Of a stretch of DNA of 64,000 nucleotides, positions 32,964-44,622 are shown piece by piece. Made by a program: the position numbers and the translations under genes. The DNA comes from Chaetomium olivaceum (taxonomy: Eukaryota > Ascomycota > Sordariomycetes > Sordariales > Chaetomiaceae), in contig JAYWVB010000002.1 of NCBI GenBank assembly GCA_039881045.1, positions 1,054,001 through 1,118,000 on the forward strand. Direction: 5' to 3'. Every line of letters starts with the position of its first letter. Positions within the stretch are counted from its first letter, which is position 1. Below the pieces are notes generated by a model. It did no database searches, was not told the DNA's origin, and worked only from the letters and a program-made list of their open reading frames with translations.

Positions 32964-35371
32964 TTTGGCGGTTTGTGATGGTAAATGTGTCTACTGGTTG
33001 CCAAATGAGGGACGTCAGTTGGACTGTTGGTGTCCGAAAGACTGGGGATCGATTGCGGGAGAGGGAATGTGAAGTGAGAGAGACCAGCCGGCGTCAGCTT
33101 TAAATACACGGTCGCTGGTGAAGGCCAGGGAAGTTGGTACAACAGGCGAGTGGCAAGCAAAAATGGAAAATACCTGGTTGTGGTTTGTGTTTGCGCAGTT
33201 GGAGGATGACAGAACAAGTTTGGGTTTGGGTTTGTGGGCGGGTGGAGGAAGAGAGAGAGCAAAGCAGGAAGAGAAAGACAAGGAAGGACAGGAATACACA
33301 GCCTGCGAGTGGGAAGCCCCAAAAAACGTGTAGAGCAGGCGACCAACTTTGGGAAATCAGATCAAGGCAAAGTCGCAAACAGCGCAACCTTGACAGGAGG
33401 GCATATGATGGTAAATAAACGTGATGCTTACCTAGTGATTGCTTGAATGCTCAGTTGCTCGTATTTGACTTGATTTGCGCAAGCTGAGATGCTATCTTGG
33501 TTTGGCTTTGGTTAGATGGAGGAAGAAAGGTTGTGGTCGTGAAGGGTGGGAGGCAGTTGCTCGTGTTCAATCGCAGACAGTCCATGACGCGTCAGGCCTG
33601 GCAGCTGGCCACTCCAGCAGAGCAACATCGAATTCCGGGGTTATTCATGAGAAAGGTCTTTGTTCCATTAGAGTGAATGACAGCAGTTCCAGAATGTGGT
33701 ATTAAAGACGCCAGGTCACCTACGAGGTGTGGGGAGTGCTAATACTGCTGACGAGAGCCAGCAACCCGGGTGCATTGAATGATGGGAAAGAAAAAAATCT
33801 GGTTTTTGATCGGCTCGGTTTGACTTCACATAGCAGCAAAGGAAGGTCTGGATTTTGCTCCAAAGCCCCGAGTTCAACCCAGAAAGGGGACCCAGATGGG
33901 CGCCTGGGATTATAGATTCACACGGTGAAGCGCCTGAGGCTTGAGTTATCATGTGGATGTAGGTGTGTGAGTTCTTGAAGCACAAAGCTTGGACCAATAT
34001 CAGACAGCCTCCTTACTCCAGATATGGGACGGCAGCTCTGATAGTCCATCCCAGACGACTGACTTTGTCTGTCTGATATATCCAACCCTAACCACTGCAT
34101 GACAGTCAAGTGATTTAATCTGTCTTCTGGATCATTATGGGGGTAATTGGATATCTCTTGATTCACACAAAGACCAACAAGGCCCTCTACCCTCTGGCTT
34201 GCTTTATGTGTGAACCTCACAAGACGCTGTGTAGAAGGAGATGATGAATGAAAGGGGGCCAAGGGGCAACATTGGGGGTCCGGGTTAAATGGTGCCCCTG
34301 ATATATGCAGACAAAGACTACTCTCCTCAACAACCACACTTGCACGTTTGAAACAGCAAGCAAGAAGCACTCTTGATCGATTCATCAGAAATAGAATCCA
34401 CACCACCATACCACCCATTCATAGAAAAGCTTCACCTTGTCACAGACTAGCTATCCTTTGCTATCATGCGTGTTGGATGGAGTGCTAACTGCCCCTGAGT
34501 GTTAGGTTGAATGGGGTAACTCTCACTCCCCCTGAATCACCCTCTTCTTGGATAAGTCGCCCAGTATTGTGCTTTGGTTTTGGCTGCCATGGTACTTGAA
34601 GTTCAGGGACATGGCCTTTATACTGCCAACAGGACTCCTGATACTGCCTCACTGTCGTCGCCGCCGAGAAGTTGCACACCAGACCCGCCAGCCCCGGCCT
34701 GTGCCATCCCCGTCATGAGTAGGGCAAGCCAGCTCCGATGCCCTTGTATCTTTCGTTACCCAACGTAATCGGCGACGATGGAAATAGGTCATTATTCACA
34801 AAATTAAATCCTTGGGTTCCTTCCAACTTGTGATTTTGAACGGGGGTGTGCCCTCTGCTCCCTTCTTCCTGATTCCGCCTCCCACTCCCCCACCTATTTA
34901 ACTCCTACCTTTTTCCTCCTCCCACTTCTTTCTTCCACCTTTTCCCAACTTCTTCACCCACCGCTCTCTCTCTGCCATTGTTGCCCCCCAAGCAACACCA
35001 CAACTCCAAGCCCTCGACGTCGTCGACTCGAAAGTAAGTTGCATCTTGTTTTCTTCCTGCCCCCGTTGCTGTTGTTGAGAAGGTCATCTTGGAGACTCTT
35101 TCGTAGCCCAAGTGGCCGGTCGACCGACTTTGACATCTCCTCAATCTTGACGCAAACCTTTAGCTGACACCTTATTACGCAGCTCACCACCGTTTCAACA
35201 AACCAGTTCGTAAGTAGCAATGCCTCATCCATCCAACCGTCCATCTCAAGAGCCCATTCCAGTCGTGGGACGACAAGACACTGCAATTTACCTTACGCTG
35301 GATTCATCTTCACGCGTAAATCCCGAGTTTGGGAGAATACCTAACTGACGAGCAAGCAGAATCAAATCACA
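32964..35371. promoter_or_regulatory. divergent region between Myb-like genes A and B
   Basis: About 2.4 kb with no supported coding gene. The right end is the leader of gene B: a TATTTAA element near 34892, a CT-rich initiator region, and two probable introns in the leader (35034-35182 and 35210-35359) with GTAAGT donors. Confidence 0.45.
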
Positions 35372-36473
35372 ATGCCGCGCCCTGCTAAGAACGCAGCCGA
35401 CGCCGACGCCGCTGGCGAAGGCCAGCCTGGTGCCGCCGCGGGCACCATCAACGGCGTCATCCCGACCGCCAACGACATTAAATTCATTTTCGCCTTCATC
35501 GGCAACCTCAAGTCCAAGCCCGAGGTCAACTGGGACGAGTTGGCCGCCACCATGGGCATGGGTGGCAAGAAGAGTAAGTCTGTTTGGTTTCTGTGCTTAC
35601 TCTACCCGTTGCCGTCTAGTCTGCCTTTGACGCGCTTCTTTTCTCTTTCTGGCACTCGTTCCGGCGAAATCGCACCCTCGAGCGCTCCTAACCCACTCCG
35701 TCAAACGAGAAGATGCCTCAGGGCTACCTTTTGGCGCAGATTGAGTTTGGGTTGCTGTTTCTCGCTTGGGCTTGACTCGAGACAGTCCCAACGCGGTACC
35801 AGCTCATAGCAGTTTGCTGCCCAAGTGGGCGTCAGCATCAGCGTGTGTAGGCACCAGGCTGCTGCGGCCTGCCACCCAAGCCTAACTTCTGCCCATTCCC
35901 TCCTTCCAACAGCAACCCTTCCCCCACCCTCCTCCTCTCCCAACCTCCCCTCACAAGAACCTCATTCAGAACCAACCACTAACACCCCTCCCCCTTCAAA
36001 CAGGCGCCTCCGAGCGCTGGCGCCTGATGCGTCACAAGTTCAACATCACCCTGGCCGAGGAGGGCGCCGCCGCCGCCGGCGAGGGCCCCGGCAGCGCCCG
36101 CAAGGGTGACAAGAAGGCGACCCCCGCCAAGGGAGCCAAGAAGGCCGGCAACTCTGACGAGGACGACGAAAACATCGACGACGACGAGCCCAAGTCCGCC
36201 CCCGTTACCCCGGCCAAGCGCGGCCGCAAGCCGTCCGCCACCTCCGCCGCCGGCAAGAAGCGCGCTGCTCTTGCTGCTGCTGCCGCTGCGGCGGCGGCTG
36301 CCGCCAACGCCCCCGGCGGTGGTGGTGGTTCGTCCGCTGCTGAGGACGAGGACATGGGCTCTCCTGCCAAGAAGGCCAAGGTCACGGCTGCTTCGGCTCT
36401 GGAGGACTCGCCTATGTCGTCCGTCCCCGGTATGACGGCTGATGAGGACTCTGGCGACGAGATGGCGGTGTAG
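35372..36473 (+). CDS. Myb/SANT-like DNA-binding domain protein B
   Basis: Two coding exons, 35372-35573 and 36004-36473, joined over a long 430-base intron, 223 residues, intact frame. After an Ala/Gly-rich start comes the Myb-like domain: PTANDIKFIFAFIGNLKS, PEVNWDELAATMGMGGKK and SERWRLMRHKFNITL. The intron falls before the third helix. The C-terminal part has Lys-rich motifs (KRGRKPSATSAAGKKR), a run of about 14 Ala, Gly-rich and acidic stretches and ends DEDSGDEMAV. The domain is closest in layout to gene J (47349), so these two probably share a recent origin. Role inferred as DNA binding only. Confidence 0.8.
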
Positions 36474-38551
36474 ACAACCGCGTTCTTCGTGCCAACCTGA
36501 GGGTCTTGGGAGCTTTGTGCTCTATTGCTGTTTCATTTGTCTTGCTGTCGTTTCTGCCTTCCCCTCCCCTTCCCCAAGACTCCGGTCATGGGTGTTGGGG
36601 TCGTGGGGAAGGGCATCTCTTCTTTGTTTGCACTTTTGCGCAGACCGCCCAGAACGCTCTATCCCATTCGCGCCATCGACTTTCGGGTCTCGATCACTAT
36701 CCGCTTGGAAGACCAGACTTTGGTTTGGTTTGGGGTTGGAAAAGGAATGGGGTTTGAGTTGGAGGGGTTGGGAATCACGGGCGATTATCTGGGTGGTTAG
36801 GTCTGCGCGTCTCATGGAATCGGGTTTGCTTGTTCACCTAACGGGAAATTAACCCACTGGGGCCTCGATATCACGGGAGTAGGGAATACTAAACGTCTCT
36901 CACTCATATCTTGATCTACGTGTGACATCGTAACTGGGCCATTGAGACATCTATCTATGACTGCAAGCCGCTGCGCTTGTGTAAGTATCTTCTTACGCTT
37001 CCAACTTCATGGAGGCTACATCGTGCCTACTTCATGAATCCTGCGTGAGTGACGAGCCCCAACCATCTAGTCCTATGGTTTCCTCGCCTAGTCATGTTCC
37101 AGTAGGTGGGAGCGAAATGTGTTTAATTGCTTCAACTGCTTAGGCTGCTTTGGTCCGCCCCGGCCGAACTGGCGATGACATGGTCGGAGTTTAAAACCAC
37201 AACACAACGCCACAGCTTAGACTCCATCGCGTTTAGCACAGTTAGGTAGCTGCCCTAAAACACGACGCATTTCGTGATTTTTAGCAGACGGTATCCATAG
37301 CACTCCGCTTTTAGCATTTATCATCAGTCATCACCAGTCCTACAGTTAGGAGAACTGGAAATGAAGGTTGCCGTGAGACAGACACCGGAAATCTTACACG
37401 ATTACGGCATTCAGTTCAAGATTTCTGGAGGTGAAACCGCAGTGAATGAAGCGAAGCGTTTCCGCTTGACTTCTTCCATATACAGCGCATATTCTAGACA
37501 TAAATTCGTTCAATATTCGCTTCATTTCCCTCCTTCCTTGAAAATGTGCTCATGCAGGGCTACCTACCTATTTTTACAACCCACCAACACCCGACTAAAA
37601 CCTCCCCATGAAACCCCCCCTGAGCCGGTGTTGATTGGCGACCAGATTGTTCAGGCGCTCGGTCGTTGCCCAGCAACGAGCCTTGGCACCTCCTTTCTTT
37701 CAACGTCACCTCATCTTAGCATGAGCTGAATGATGGCTTTCAGATGCAATCGGATTGGTAAAATGCAATGAAAAATGAAGAGACTAGGCATACTGGTGTT
37801 AGGTCTAGCTAAAATCACATGTGGTGACGGCGTGAAGAAACCAGGCCCGAATCTCTCTGGCAGGTTGGTTTATTAGCACAGCACAAAGAGGTGTTCCTCA
37901 TGGGGGAACTTAGGATTCCCAAAAACTGATGGTTTCAATAAATTGGCATTGCTCTAAAACTGCAAAACTGTGGCGCCAAAGTCGCAAGTACTCGGTGTCT
38001 GGCCTCAAGAAAGCCGAAGATAGGCCAGACGGAATTGCCAAAGCCCTAAACCGGGTAGTGGCCCTTACCACAGCTACACAAGTCACAGTCACTTAAAATA
38101 AACCCAGGATACTGACCAGAGCTGTCTCATTTGCCGCCGGTGATAGAACCAGGGAGCTATCTAGGTGAGCCCTCATCCGGAGCCGACCGGAGAGACATAA
38201 AAAAAGAATGGCCATCCCCACGCCGATAATCCACCGAGACAGGGCAAAGATCCTTTCCCAACGCCCCGAATAATGCCCAGCAGAACCGAACCATCAAAAC
38301 CCCGTTTGACTCCTCCAAAGAGCAAAGCGCGTTCCAAAGCCGAGTTCCCCATGCCAGACGCCCCTCCGGATTGCCAGAAAACATCTCCCCACCATCGAGA
38401 TCGCAATGAAAATGTAACGCAACGCAAGTTGCCACCGAACTCGCGAGCCCCCAAAAAGAAAGACGCAGTAGTGGCCAAGTCCCAATCCAAAAGAAAGAGC
38501 GAAACCCGATGCCCTGCCGAGTCACGGCGGCGCCATCCCAAGCGAGCAGGC
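36474..38551. other. intergenic region
   Basis: About 2 kb between convergent Myb-like genes B and D. Open frames at 36525-36800 and 37361-37729 show no family likeness. I see no RNA gene. Confidence 0.4.
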
Positions 38552-39195
38552 CTAGACATAGCCGCCGTAGCCGCCGGAGCTGCTAAAACACCCTCAGTAA
38601 TTAGCGAACCAATCCCCCAACCCAAAAACACCAAGACACGCCATCAAGAGCAGAAGCCACTTACCCATCCGACTCCTCCTTAACCGCCTCCTCCTCCTTC
38701 ATCTTCTTGACCTTGACGGGCGGCTTGACATCCTCCTCATCGTCGCTCAGCGCGACCGGCTTGCGCTTGGTGCCGGAACCGGGCTCCTTTTTGACGCTGC
38801 TGCCGCCGCCAACATTCTTCTTGCGGCCACCGGGGGTCTTCGGGGTCGCAGGGCCCTCTCCGTTGCTGCCACCGCCGGCCTTGTCTTCCTTGCGGCGCAG
38901 TTTCTGGAGGTGTTGACTATAGAAGGGGAGGGATGGGTGGTTAGCAGGTCTGATCAATTGGGGTTGAGGAAGAAGAAGAAGAAGGAGGAGGGGAGGGGGT
39001 GATTGATTGATTGATTGATGGGTGGGTGAGGAGATATGGTATGTACGTGATGGCTTTGACAGTGCAGGTGTAACCAAAGCCATGCATGCGTGCCATGACG
39101 CCGCGAAGCTGCTCTTGCGAGGGCTGGAGTTCTTGCATCATGGCCGTGAGGAGGTCATGGTCGGCGTGGTGGTCCCAGTTCATGCGTTCAGACAT
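38552..39195 (-). CDS. Myb/SANT-like DNA-binding domain protein D
   Basis: Three exons: 39047-39195, 38665-38916 and 38552-38582, in total 144 codons with intact frame. Exon 1 gives the first two helices (MNWDHHADHDLLTAMMQEL to GFGYTCTVKAI) and ends in phase 2. Exon 2 supplies the third helix TQHLQKLRRKEDK and a Lys/Gly-rich tail (PGGRKKN, SGTKRKP, PVKVKKMKEEE). The last exon adds the short Gly/Tyr ending GSSGGYGGYV. A branch site CTGCTAAC precedes the exon 2 acceptor. This is the only complete member of the 38.5-40.4 kb group: three more first exons of the same kind lie upstream and may use its exon 2. Role inferred as nuclear DNA binding. Confidence 0.75.
39000..39020. repeat. GATT microsatellite
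   Basis: Tandem GATT units (about five) inside the first intron of Myb-like gene D. Confidence 0.7.
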
Positions 39196-39404
39196 GTTGA
39201 ACTGATTGCTGATGGTGGATGGTTCTTGAGGTGGTGTGAAGAAAAGGTGAATGATTGATTAAGATGAGAGTGTTGGGGTTGCGATGGATTTTTGGAAAGG
39301 AAATGGAAATGAAAATGGAAAGGGAATGGGAATAGAAATGGAGATGGGGGATGGAGGGGGAAAGAGGTTGTTGTTGTGCTCAAAAAACTCGAGGTGCGAA
39401 TTAC

Positions 39405-39556
39405 ATGGCTGCGCTCGCAGTGTAGGCATAGCCCTTTTTTGTGACTCGATCCAGGATTTTATCCCACTCGGAGGGAAGAGGGGGGGCCTCGGCCATAATT
39501 GCCTGGAGCAGCGCAAGATGCGCATCATGATCCCAAATCGTCGGTTGCTTCGACAT
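39405..39556 (-). CDS. Myb-like half-domain first exon E
   Basis: Begins at ATG 39556 and codes 50 residues: SKQPTIWDHDAHLALLQAIM, SEWDKILDRVTKKGYAYTAS. It then meets a GTAATT donor in phase 2, exactly where exon 1 of gene D ends. If unspliced, the stop TAA inside the donor gives a 51-residue protein with helices 1 and 2 only. A TATA box (TATAAAT) lies at 39590-39597, so it probably has its own promoter. No third-helix exon is found before gene D starts 210 bases downstream. It is either a mini-gene, a decayed paralog, or an alternative first exon that joins 38916. Confidence 0.6.
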
Positions 39557-39589
39557 GGTGATGCGTTTGCGGTCTTGAAGAGTGGTGGA

Positions 39590-39597
39590 TTTATAGA
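39590..39597 (-). promoter_or_regulatory. TATA box of exon E
   Basis: The sequence TATAAAT on the minus strand, about 35 bases before the ATG at 39556, inside a CT-rich stretch. Confidence 0.5.
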
Positions 39598-39812
39598 AGG
39601 GTTTGTGATGCTTGTGCTGAAGAGCAAAAAAAGAGGTGAAGAGGTGGGTTTTGAAAGTTTTGGTTCTGGTGTGGGTTGCAGGAATGAAAGTCTGGGGAGA
39701 GGGGAAAGGGAAGGGAAGAGAATGAGAAGGGAAAGAAATAGAAATAGAGCAGGAAGGGAAGGCCGGGAAGAGTGATATCCGGTAAGGAATCTTATCCAGA
39801 CTGGTGACCTAC

Positions 39813-39964
39813 ACTAGAGCCCCTTCAGTGAATGTGTAGCCCTTCTGGTGCAAAGAAGCCACCACTGCGCTCCAGTCGCTGCCATTAGGTCTCATGTGCT
39901 CGATCAGGGCCAAGAGCACAGCCTCGTGCGTCTCGGAGTCCCAATTTTGCAAAGTTCGCGGCAT
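39813..39964 (-). CDS. Myb-like half-domain first exon F
   Basis: ATG at 39964 opens 50 codons: PRTLQNWDSETHEAVLLALI, GSDWSAVVASLHQKGYTFTE. It ends with the phase-2 donor GTAGGT after GAL. The Trp-Asp start, the central DW and the GYxxT turn match exons D, E and H. Unspliced, the donor gives an immediate TAG. No own third-helix exon is visible in the about 250 bases before exon E. An in-frame upstream ATG at 39994 is possible, but the downstream one aligns with the other members. Confidence 0.6.
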
Positions 39965-40108
39965 GATGTCTGTGTCGTATTTGACTCTTTGCAATGTGCG
40001 GGAAGGTGGAGGAGAGATGTTGAAGAATTGTGTGTTGTAAAGAACTTGAGGAGGAGAGTGGAAGTGAAGTGGGCAGGAAGGTTTTGGGAAGAGACCAGGG
40101 AAAATACT

Positions 40109-40358
40109 TCAAGAAGGGTAGGAAAACAGATACAAACATGCCGTCAAGCCGACGCACTTGCTCAAATGACAGCTGAAAGGAAGACTTCCTTCCGGAAAAA
40201 AAAAAGAGGAAAACATACCGAATGGCGTTCCAACCCATATCATGGCCCTTGGAGCGCATGAGTCTCACAACATCGGCCTGCTGCTCCTTGTTCATGGCAG
40301 GATGCACCTGCATGACTGCCTCGAACAGGTCCTCCCTGATGTCTTCCCACTTTGGCAT
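40109..40358 (-). CDS. Myb-like half-domain gene G, tentative second exon
   Basis: First exon 40219-40358 codes 46 residues (PKWEDIREDLFEAVMQVHPA, ADVVRLMRSKGHDMGWNAI) and ends with the phase-2 donor GTATGT. It aligns with exons D, E, F and H, but the GY-T turn is changed to GHDMGW. A possible second exon at 40109-40172 would add RCHLSKCVGL and a short tail, which loosely resembles the third helix QHLQKLRR. The intron would be only 46 bases with no clear branch site, so this part is a guess. It may be a shortened paralog or a further alternative first exon. Confidence 0.5.
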
Positions 40359-41278
40359 TGTTGCGATGGTGACAAAAGTATTGTTGTGGTGAATTTGGTA
40401 CGCTAATTGCGTTGTAATGTGTTGTGATGTTGTGATGGGCGAGGTGGTTTTGCAGAATCGGTCCTTGGTTTGTGGGAAAGTTGAAAGAGAGTTGGAGGAG
40501 GAGAAATGGCAGCAGAGCGGAAAGAACTTGACAACAAAACCTGGCCCCGTAACCCCGGTATCTATCTCAAGTAAACCCTCCCTTCTCACTGCACTTGCTG
40601 TGCAGCAGCTTCAAAAGGCGTGGGAATAGGGGCAGATGTAGCTGCTCTTGTGAATCAAGCCGGAGGGAAAGACAACATGATTCACTACTAAATAATAACC
40701 CAAGTGAGGCCACCATGAAGATGAGCTTTTATCTCTTCTATGACGTGGAGGTTGGTATACCTGTGTGTTGTGAGCAAGTCGCTGGGCAACCACGGCTTCA
40801 AGGTGACGTGGATCTGGCGTCGGGGGCCGACCAAACTTGAACGAGGGGTAGTAGTCCCACACCCCACGGGGTAAGTGAACACATTTACACAGTCGTGTTT
40901 CAGTGACAGCAGCGGTTGGTTTGGCAGGAGAGGGAGCTTGCAACTGTACTGAGACTTGAGAACTGGTATATCAGCTATAGAAAGGCTAAGAGTAGGCAGG
41001 ACCTAGATAGCGGATCGTCTTCGCCATTCATCCTGCCCTGAGAGCAACTGTACATCATAAAGGACACCCCAAAACTCCAAACCCGCGCCGGGGTTGCCGT
41101 GCCTGAGCGCCATCTTACATCTGTTGCGGTTGAGAATTACAGCTTCCATGGAGTCGATCACTCGACAGGCCGTCGATCCCTGAGACCCCCACCACGGGTG
41201 GAAAGACGTACTCCATGGTGATCGTTAGAATACTCGATCTCTGAGAGCTGAGCATCATCGTACGCCGGCTCAGAAAAA
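40359..41278. other. intergenic region between genes H and G
   Basis: About 900 bases, with no supported gene. It contains the 3' region of gene H and the promoter of gene G. Confidence 0.4.
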
Positions 41279-42585
41279 CTAGGCATCGCCGTATACGTAT
41301 CTGGGATATGTGTTAGCATCGGGATGCAGATAGCGAGGAGATGAAGTTCGACTCACTCGGTGCTATATTCGCCTGGCGTTTCCGGATTGTTGTGACCGGA
41401 AAGCACGTGTAACACAGCCTCGTCCTCCAGTGTCGGTTCTTGGCTATCTTCCAGCCTCTGTCGCTTTGCCACATGCTCCTCCTCCTCCTCTGCGTCGTCT
41501 TCCAAACTGGGGTCGACAGCAAGGTCCTCGGGGACATTCATCTCTGCTTGCGGAGCAACACCTTGGCTGACCTGAGGTTGGGGCGGCTGAGGCTGACCTT
41601 GAGTGGCGGGGTGTCCATGATTGACGGGAAGACTGTGGTTGGTGGGGAGCCCATGGTTGGTGGGGAGGCCATGACTTGAGGGCAGTCCATGGCTTGAGGG
41701 TAGTCCATGGTTCGGGGGTAGTCCATGGGTGACCGGGGGTTGGTGGTTGGCGAGGCCTTGATGGGGAGCGGGCACATTCGATACGGCAGGTGTGCTTGAT
41801 GCGCCGGGAACGGCAGAGACGGAACCAGGAGGAGCGGTGGGGACACCGGTGAAACCGGGGAATTGAGGGTGCATGGAGACTCCGTGGCCCATGTCAGGGA
41901 CAGGGCCAGGTCCGGGTGTCATTTGAGGTGGCCCGGACGTGGTGGGCGTGCCATCGGCAGACGGCGCTCCGGAAGAATGTACCTGTGTCCCAGCGGATCC
42001 CGTAGCGGAGCCATCATCGGCGGGCTGCTTCCTAGGCCGCCCTCGACCTGGGCCGGGCCGTCGGGTAATGGGGTTCAGTGTGGGATCGACCTTTCGAGGG
42101 TTTCTCGGGGATGCCATTATCTGCTTTGTTCTGAGCTCTGCGGAGGCCTTGGAAGTGCTGGCTACGCGGGGGTCAGTATAGCCATCTCAGACATTTGGAT
42201 GCCCTAAGAAATCATTCCTGTTTGACGAGGGAAGATAAGATATAAAAATATCACAGAACGAGGGAGACAACCATGCATGATGACATGCCATCACACAAGC
42301 TTGCTTTAAAAATGAGACAAACAAAACACTCGGGATTGGCAATGGGCAGTTTTAGAGAGAAGCCGATATTCAGAAGTTGGATACAAGGCCCAGGATTGAA
42401 AACCAGCAACAAACAGCGAGCAACAGGACTTACCGGCATCCTTCATTGGTGAAGCCATAGCCCATCAAGCGCATATGGTTGCCTATCGTGGTCCATTCTG
42501 AACCGCTGATGACGCCAATGTTCTTGACCGACAAGATGGTGAAGAAGAGATCCTTATCGGCTCGATCGTTCCAGTTCTTATTCAT
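41279..42585 (-). CDS. Myb/SANT-like protein H with AT-hook and HGLP repeats, frame-broken
   Basis: Exon 1 (42434-42585) gives MNKNWNDRADKDLFFTILSV, SEWTTIGNHMRLMGYGFTNE and ends in phase 2. Exon 2 (41357-42161) opens with the third helix RQHFQGLRRAQNKADNG. A last exon (41279-41300) gives EYVYGDA and stop. Near 42112 one extra base shifts the frame. Removing it leads into RKVDPTLNPITRRPGPGRGR and an AT-hook GRGRPRKQP, and makes 326 codons in all. The middle is Pro/Gly/Ser-rich and carries about seven HGLPxN-like six-residue repeats coded by an 18-base repeat. An acidic and Lys/Arg-rich end (EEEEEHVAKRQRLED) follows. A Myb-like domain plus AT-hook suggests AT-rich DNA binding. ATG 42612 is an alternative start. 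Confidence 0.75.
41614..41740 (-). repeat. 18-base coding minisatellite
   Basis: Around seven imperfect units coding HGLPxN/S in gene H. Units differ mainly at the fifth and sixth codon. Confidence 0.75.
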
Positions 42586-44622
42586 CGTGGCAGAGTCGTG
42601 GCGGCGAATCAAACCGGCTTATGATGGGCTGCCTTCAGAGTGGATAAGACGCGACAACTTTAAAAATTGCTAAGGTCTGCTAAGGAGAGATGGATGTGCG
42701 GCGGGCGGGGGCGAGCAACTCAAACAGCGCGACCGCGGTCAGATCATTCAGCCGGTGCCGAGAGAAAAGGGTGGGGCAGGGACAAAGAGACAAAGATCAG
42801 ACTTGTTGCTGCATTCGGTTGCTGCATTGTTGCATTGCTGCCTTGCTGCCTGAGGGATTCGCTTCTGAGCTTTGTTCTGAGTTTGTTGCACTTGCTGGAG
42901 CGGTGCATCCACACCTGGTGTCTCAAGTGGGGCGGATTAAATGAGCTGTCAGATGATCGCGCGCCAATATCGCGACAAAGTTAGGCCCACAGTGCCGATT
43001 GCGACGCGCTGTTTGCCTCGTACTTTCCAACCTTCTCTTTCCAGACAGTCCGCGCCTCAGTCTAACTGACCGACCTTTCTGCTTGAGGCAACACGCAAGG
43101 ATGACGAATGATCAATTGGGCAAACATGTTTGAGGGCTTCGCACCCACTCGATTGGCAAGGCAATTGGCCCTGTGCCGCCGAGTCTCGGGCCAGAATGTC
43201 GTGGAAGCGAGAAGGCAGGTGCGGGGGGCATGTATCCGCATTGACTGTTAACGGCCATCGTCAGGCAGCCAGCCAGGAATGGAGCAATGGCAACTTCTCC
43301 GCCTTGTTCCTTCTCTCAAGCAGGCTTCGCATTCTAGTTGCCTCAGTCATTTGACTCCAACCTCGCTGCGACAAGTTTGTCCGTGAATCCGCATCCTCAG
43401 GCAGCTGACCGACTCTGTGCCGTCAAGGCCAATGAGACGGCAATGTTCCGTTTTCACCCGCCAATCACCCGCATTCCGGCGGCAACAGCAGCCAAGTGAC
43501 TCATTAATGTGACGCGCAGTCAACCACTTTGCTATTATTTTCGGAAGTGTTTGGGGCGGGTTTTACACTGACTGCCCCCCGTAGGCAAGTTGGTTGCCCT
43601 GCTGAAGGGCCCGCCGGTCTTGTTTGCTCTCAGCGGATCATGGCCCTTCAGGTGAACAAAGAGCGAAGGCGACCAGGCCTCGACGAGGGGCAACTTCAAT
43701 TCGTCAGCCCTCGCAATCCCTCCCTGCAGGAGTGCGTGGTGCAAGCCGGGGTTGTCTGGGTGGGTGTCACCGTCCTCGGCCTTGAACAGGGATCTGCATG
43801 TCTTGGAAAAAAAAAACCACTTTACGCGGAAGTGCCGCGGTGGCGCGTCACCCAGTCCCTCCAGCGCACCTCCATCATCGATTTTCAATGGGCGATCCGC
43901 TTTCTTTTGTTGAGTTTTCCCCACTCCCGGTACGATGACCAGGCAACCATGGCATTGCTGTGGCAGCAGACGCAGGGGCTCTCAATCTGGCTGGATTCAA
44001 ACAAGGAATAAATAGGGTCGGGGAGCTGAGCTGAGAAGAGAATTCCGCCCGGAAAAGGAGACGCCCTCTCTTGTTGGGTCGGCGCTTTCACCGTGCAGCT
44101 CCAGCTCTGCATGCGCCTTTCTCCTCATTTGGCAATGGCTTTCCTTGCTGCGATACCTTGTTTGACCAGAGACAAATGATAGATAAGCGTCCTCGCCTTG
44201 CTTTCTCTAAGCCAAGGAAATCTTCCCCGAATAATGGGAGCTTTGGAGCTTTCCCCCCCCCTCCCACTCCAAAGCCGGGCCCGGTCCGCACCAAGCCAGA
44301 AGCAACCTTTTGATGGTGAAACAGGCATATAATCCGCCAGCCTCACCACTCATCTTACACAGTAGTGACTCACTTCTCCACATCTGAACAGTGGGTTTCG
44401 GCTGCAGTGATCCTTGCCACAGCTTCTCCCTGTAGCGGTCAAGCCTTGCCGTTCAAGTTCATATTGAGCGACTCGTCCTGCTTCACTCCCAATCTTGCTC
44501 CTCTCTTCCGTCCTTGGCTGAGTCGCTGGCCTTCGACCGCTCCCCCTTTCGTCTCTCTCTCCCTCCCTCCTTATCCCTCTCCCATCCGGTCAGATCGTGG
44601 CCCGGCCACCAACACCGCCGCC
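42586..44622. promoter_or_regulatory. divergent region between Myb-like genes H and I
   Basis: Two kilobases with no supported gene. The open frame at 43535-43924 (minus) has no family likeness. A TATAAT element near 44327 and pyrimidine-rich sequence near 44480-44600 precede gene I. Confidence 0.4.

Noticed and set aside
38273..38683. 136-codon open frame on the plus strand, Lys/Pro-rich
   Set aside because: Lies antisense to the last exon and intron of Myb-like gene D and has no family likeness.
43535..43924. 129-codon open frame on the minus strand
   Set aside because: No recognisable domain; lies in the region upstream of gene H with no splice or promoter support.
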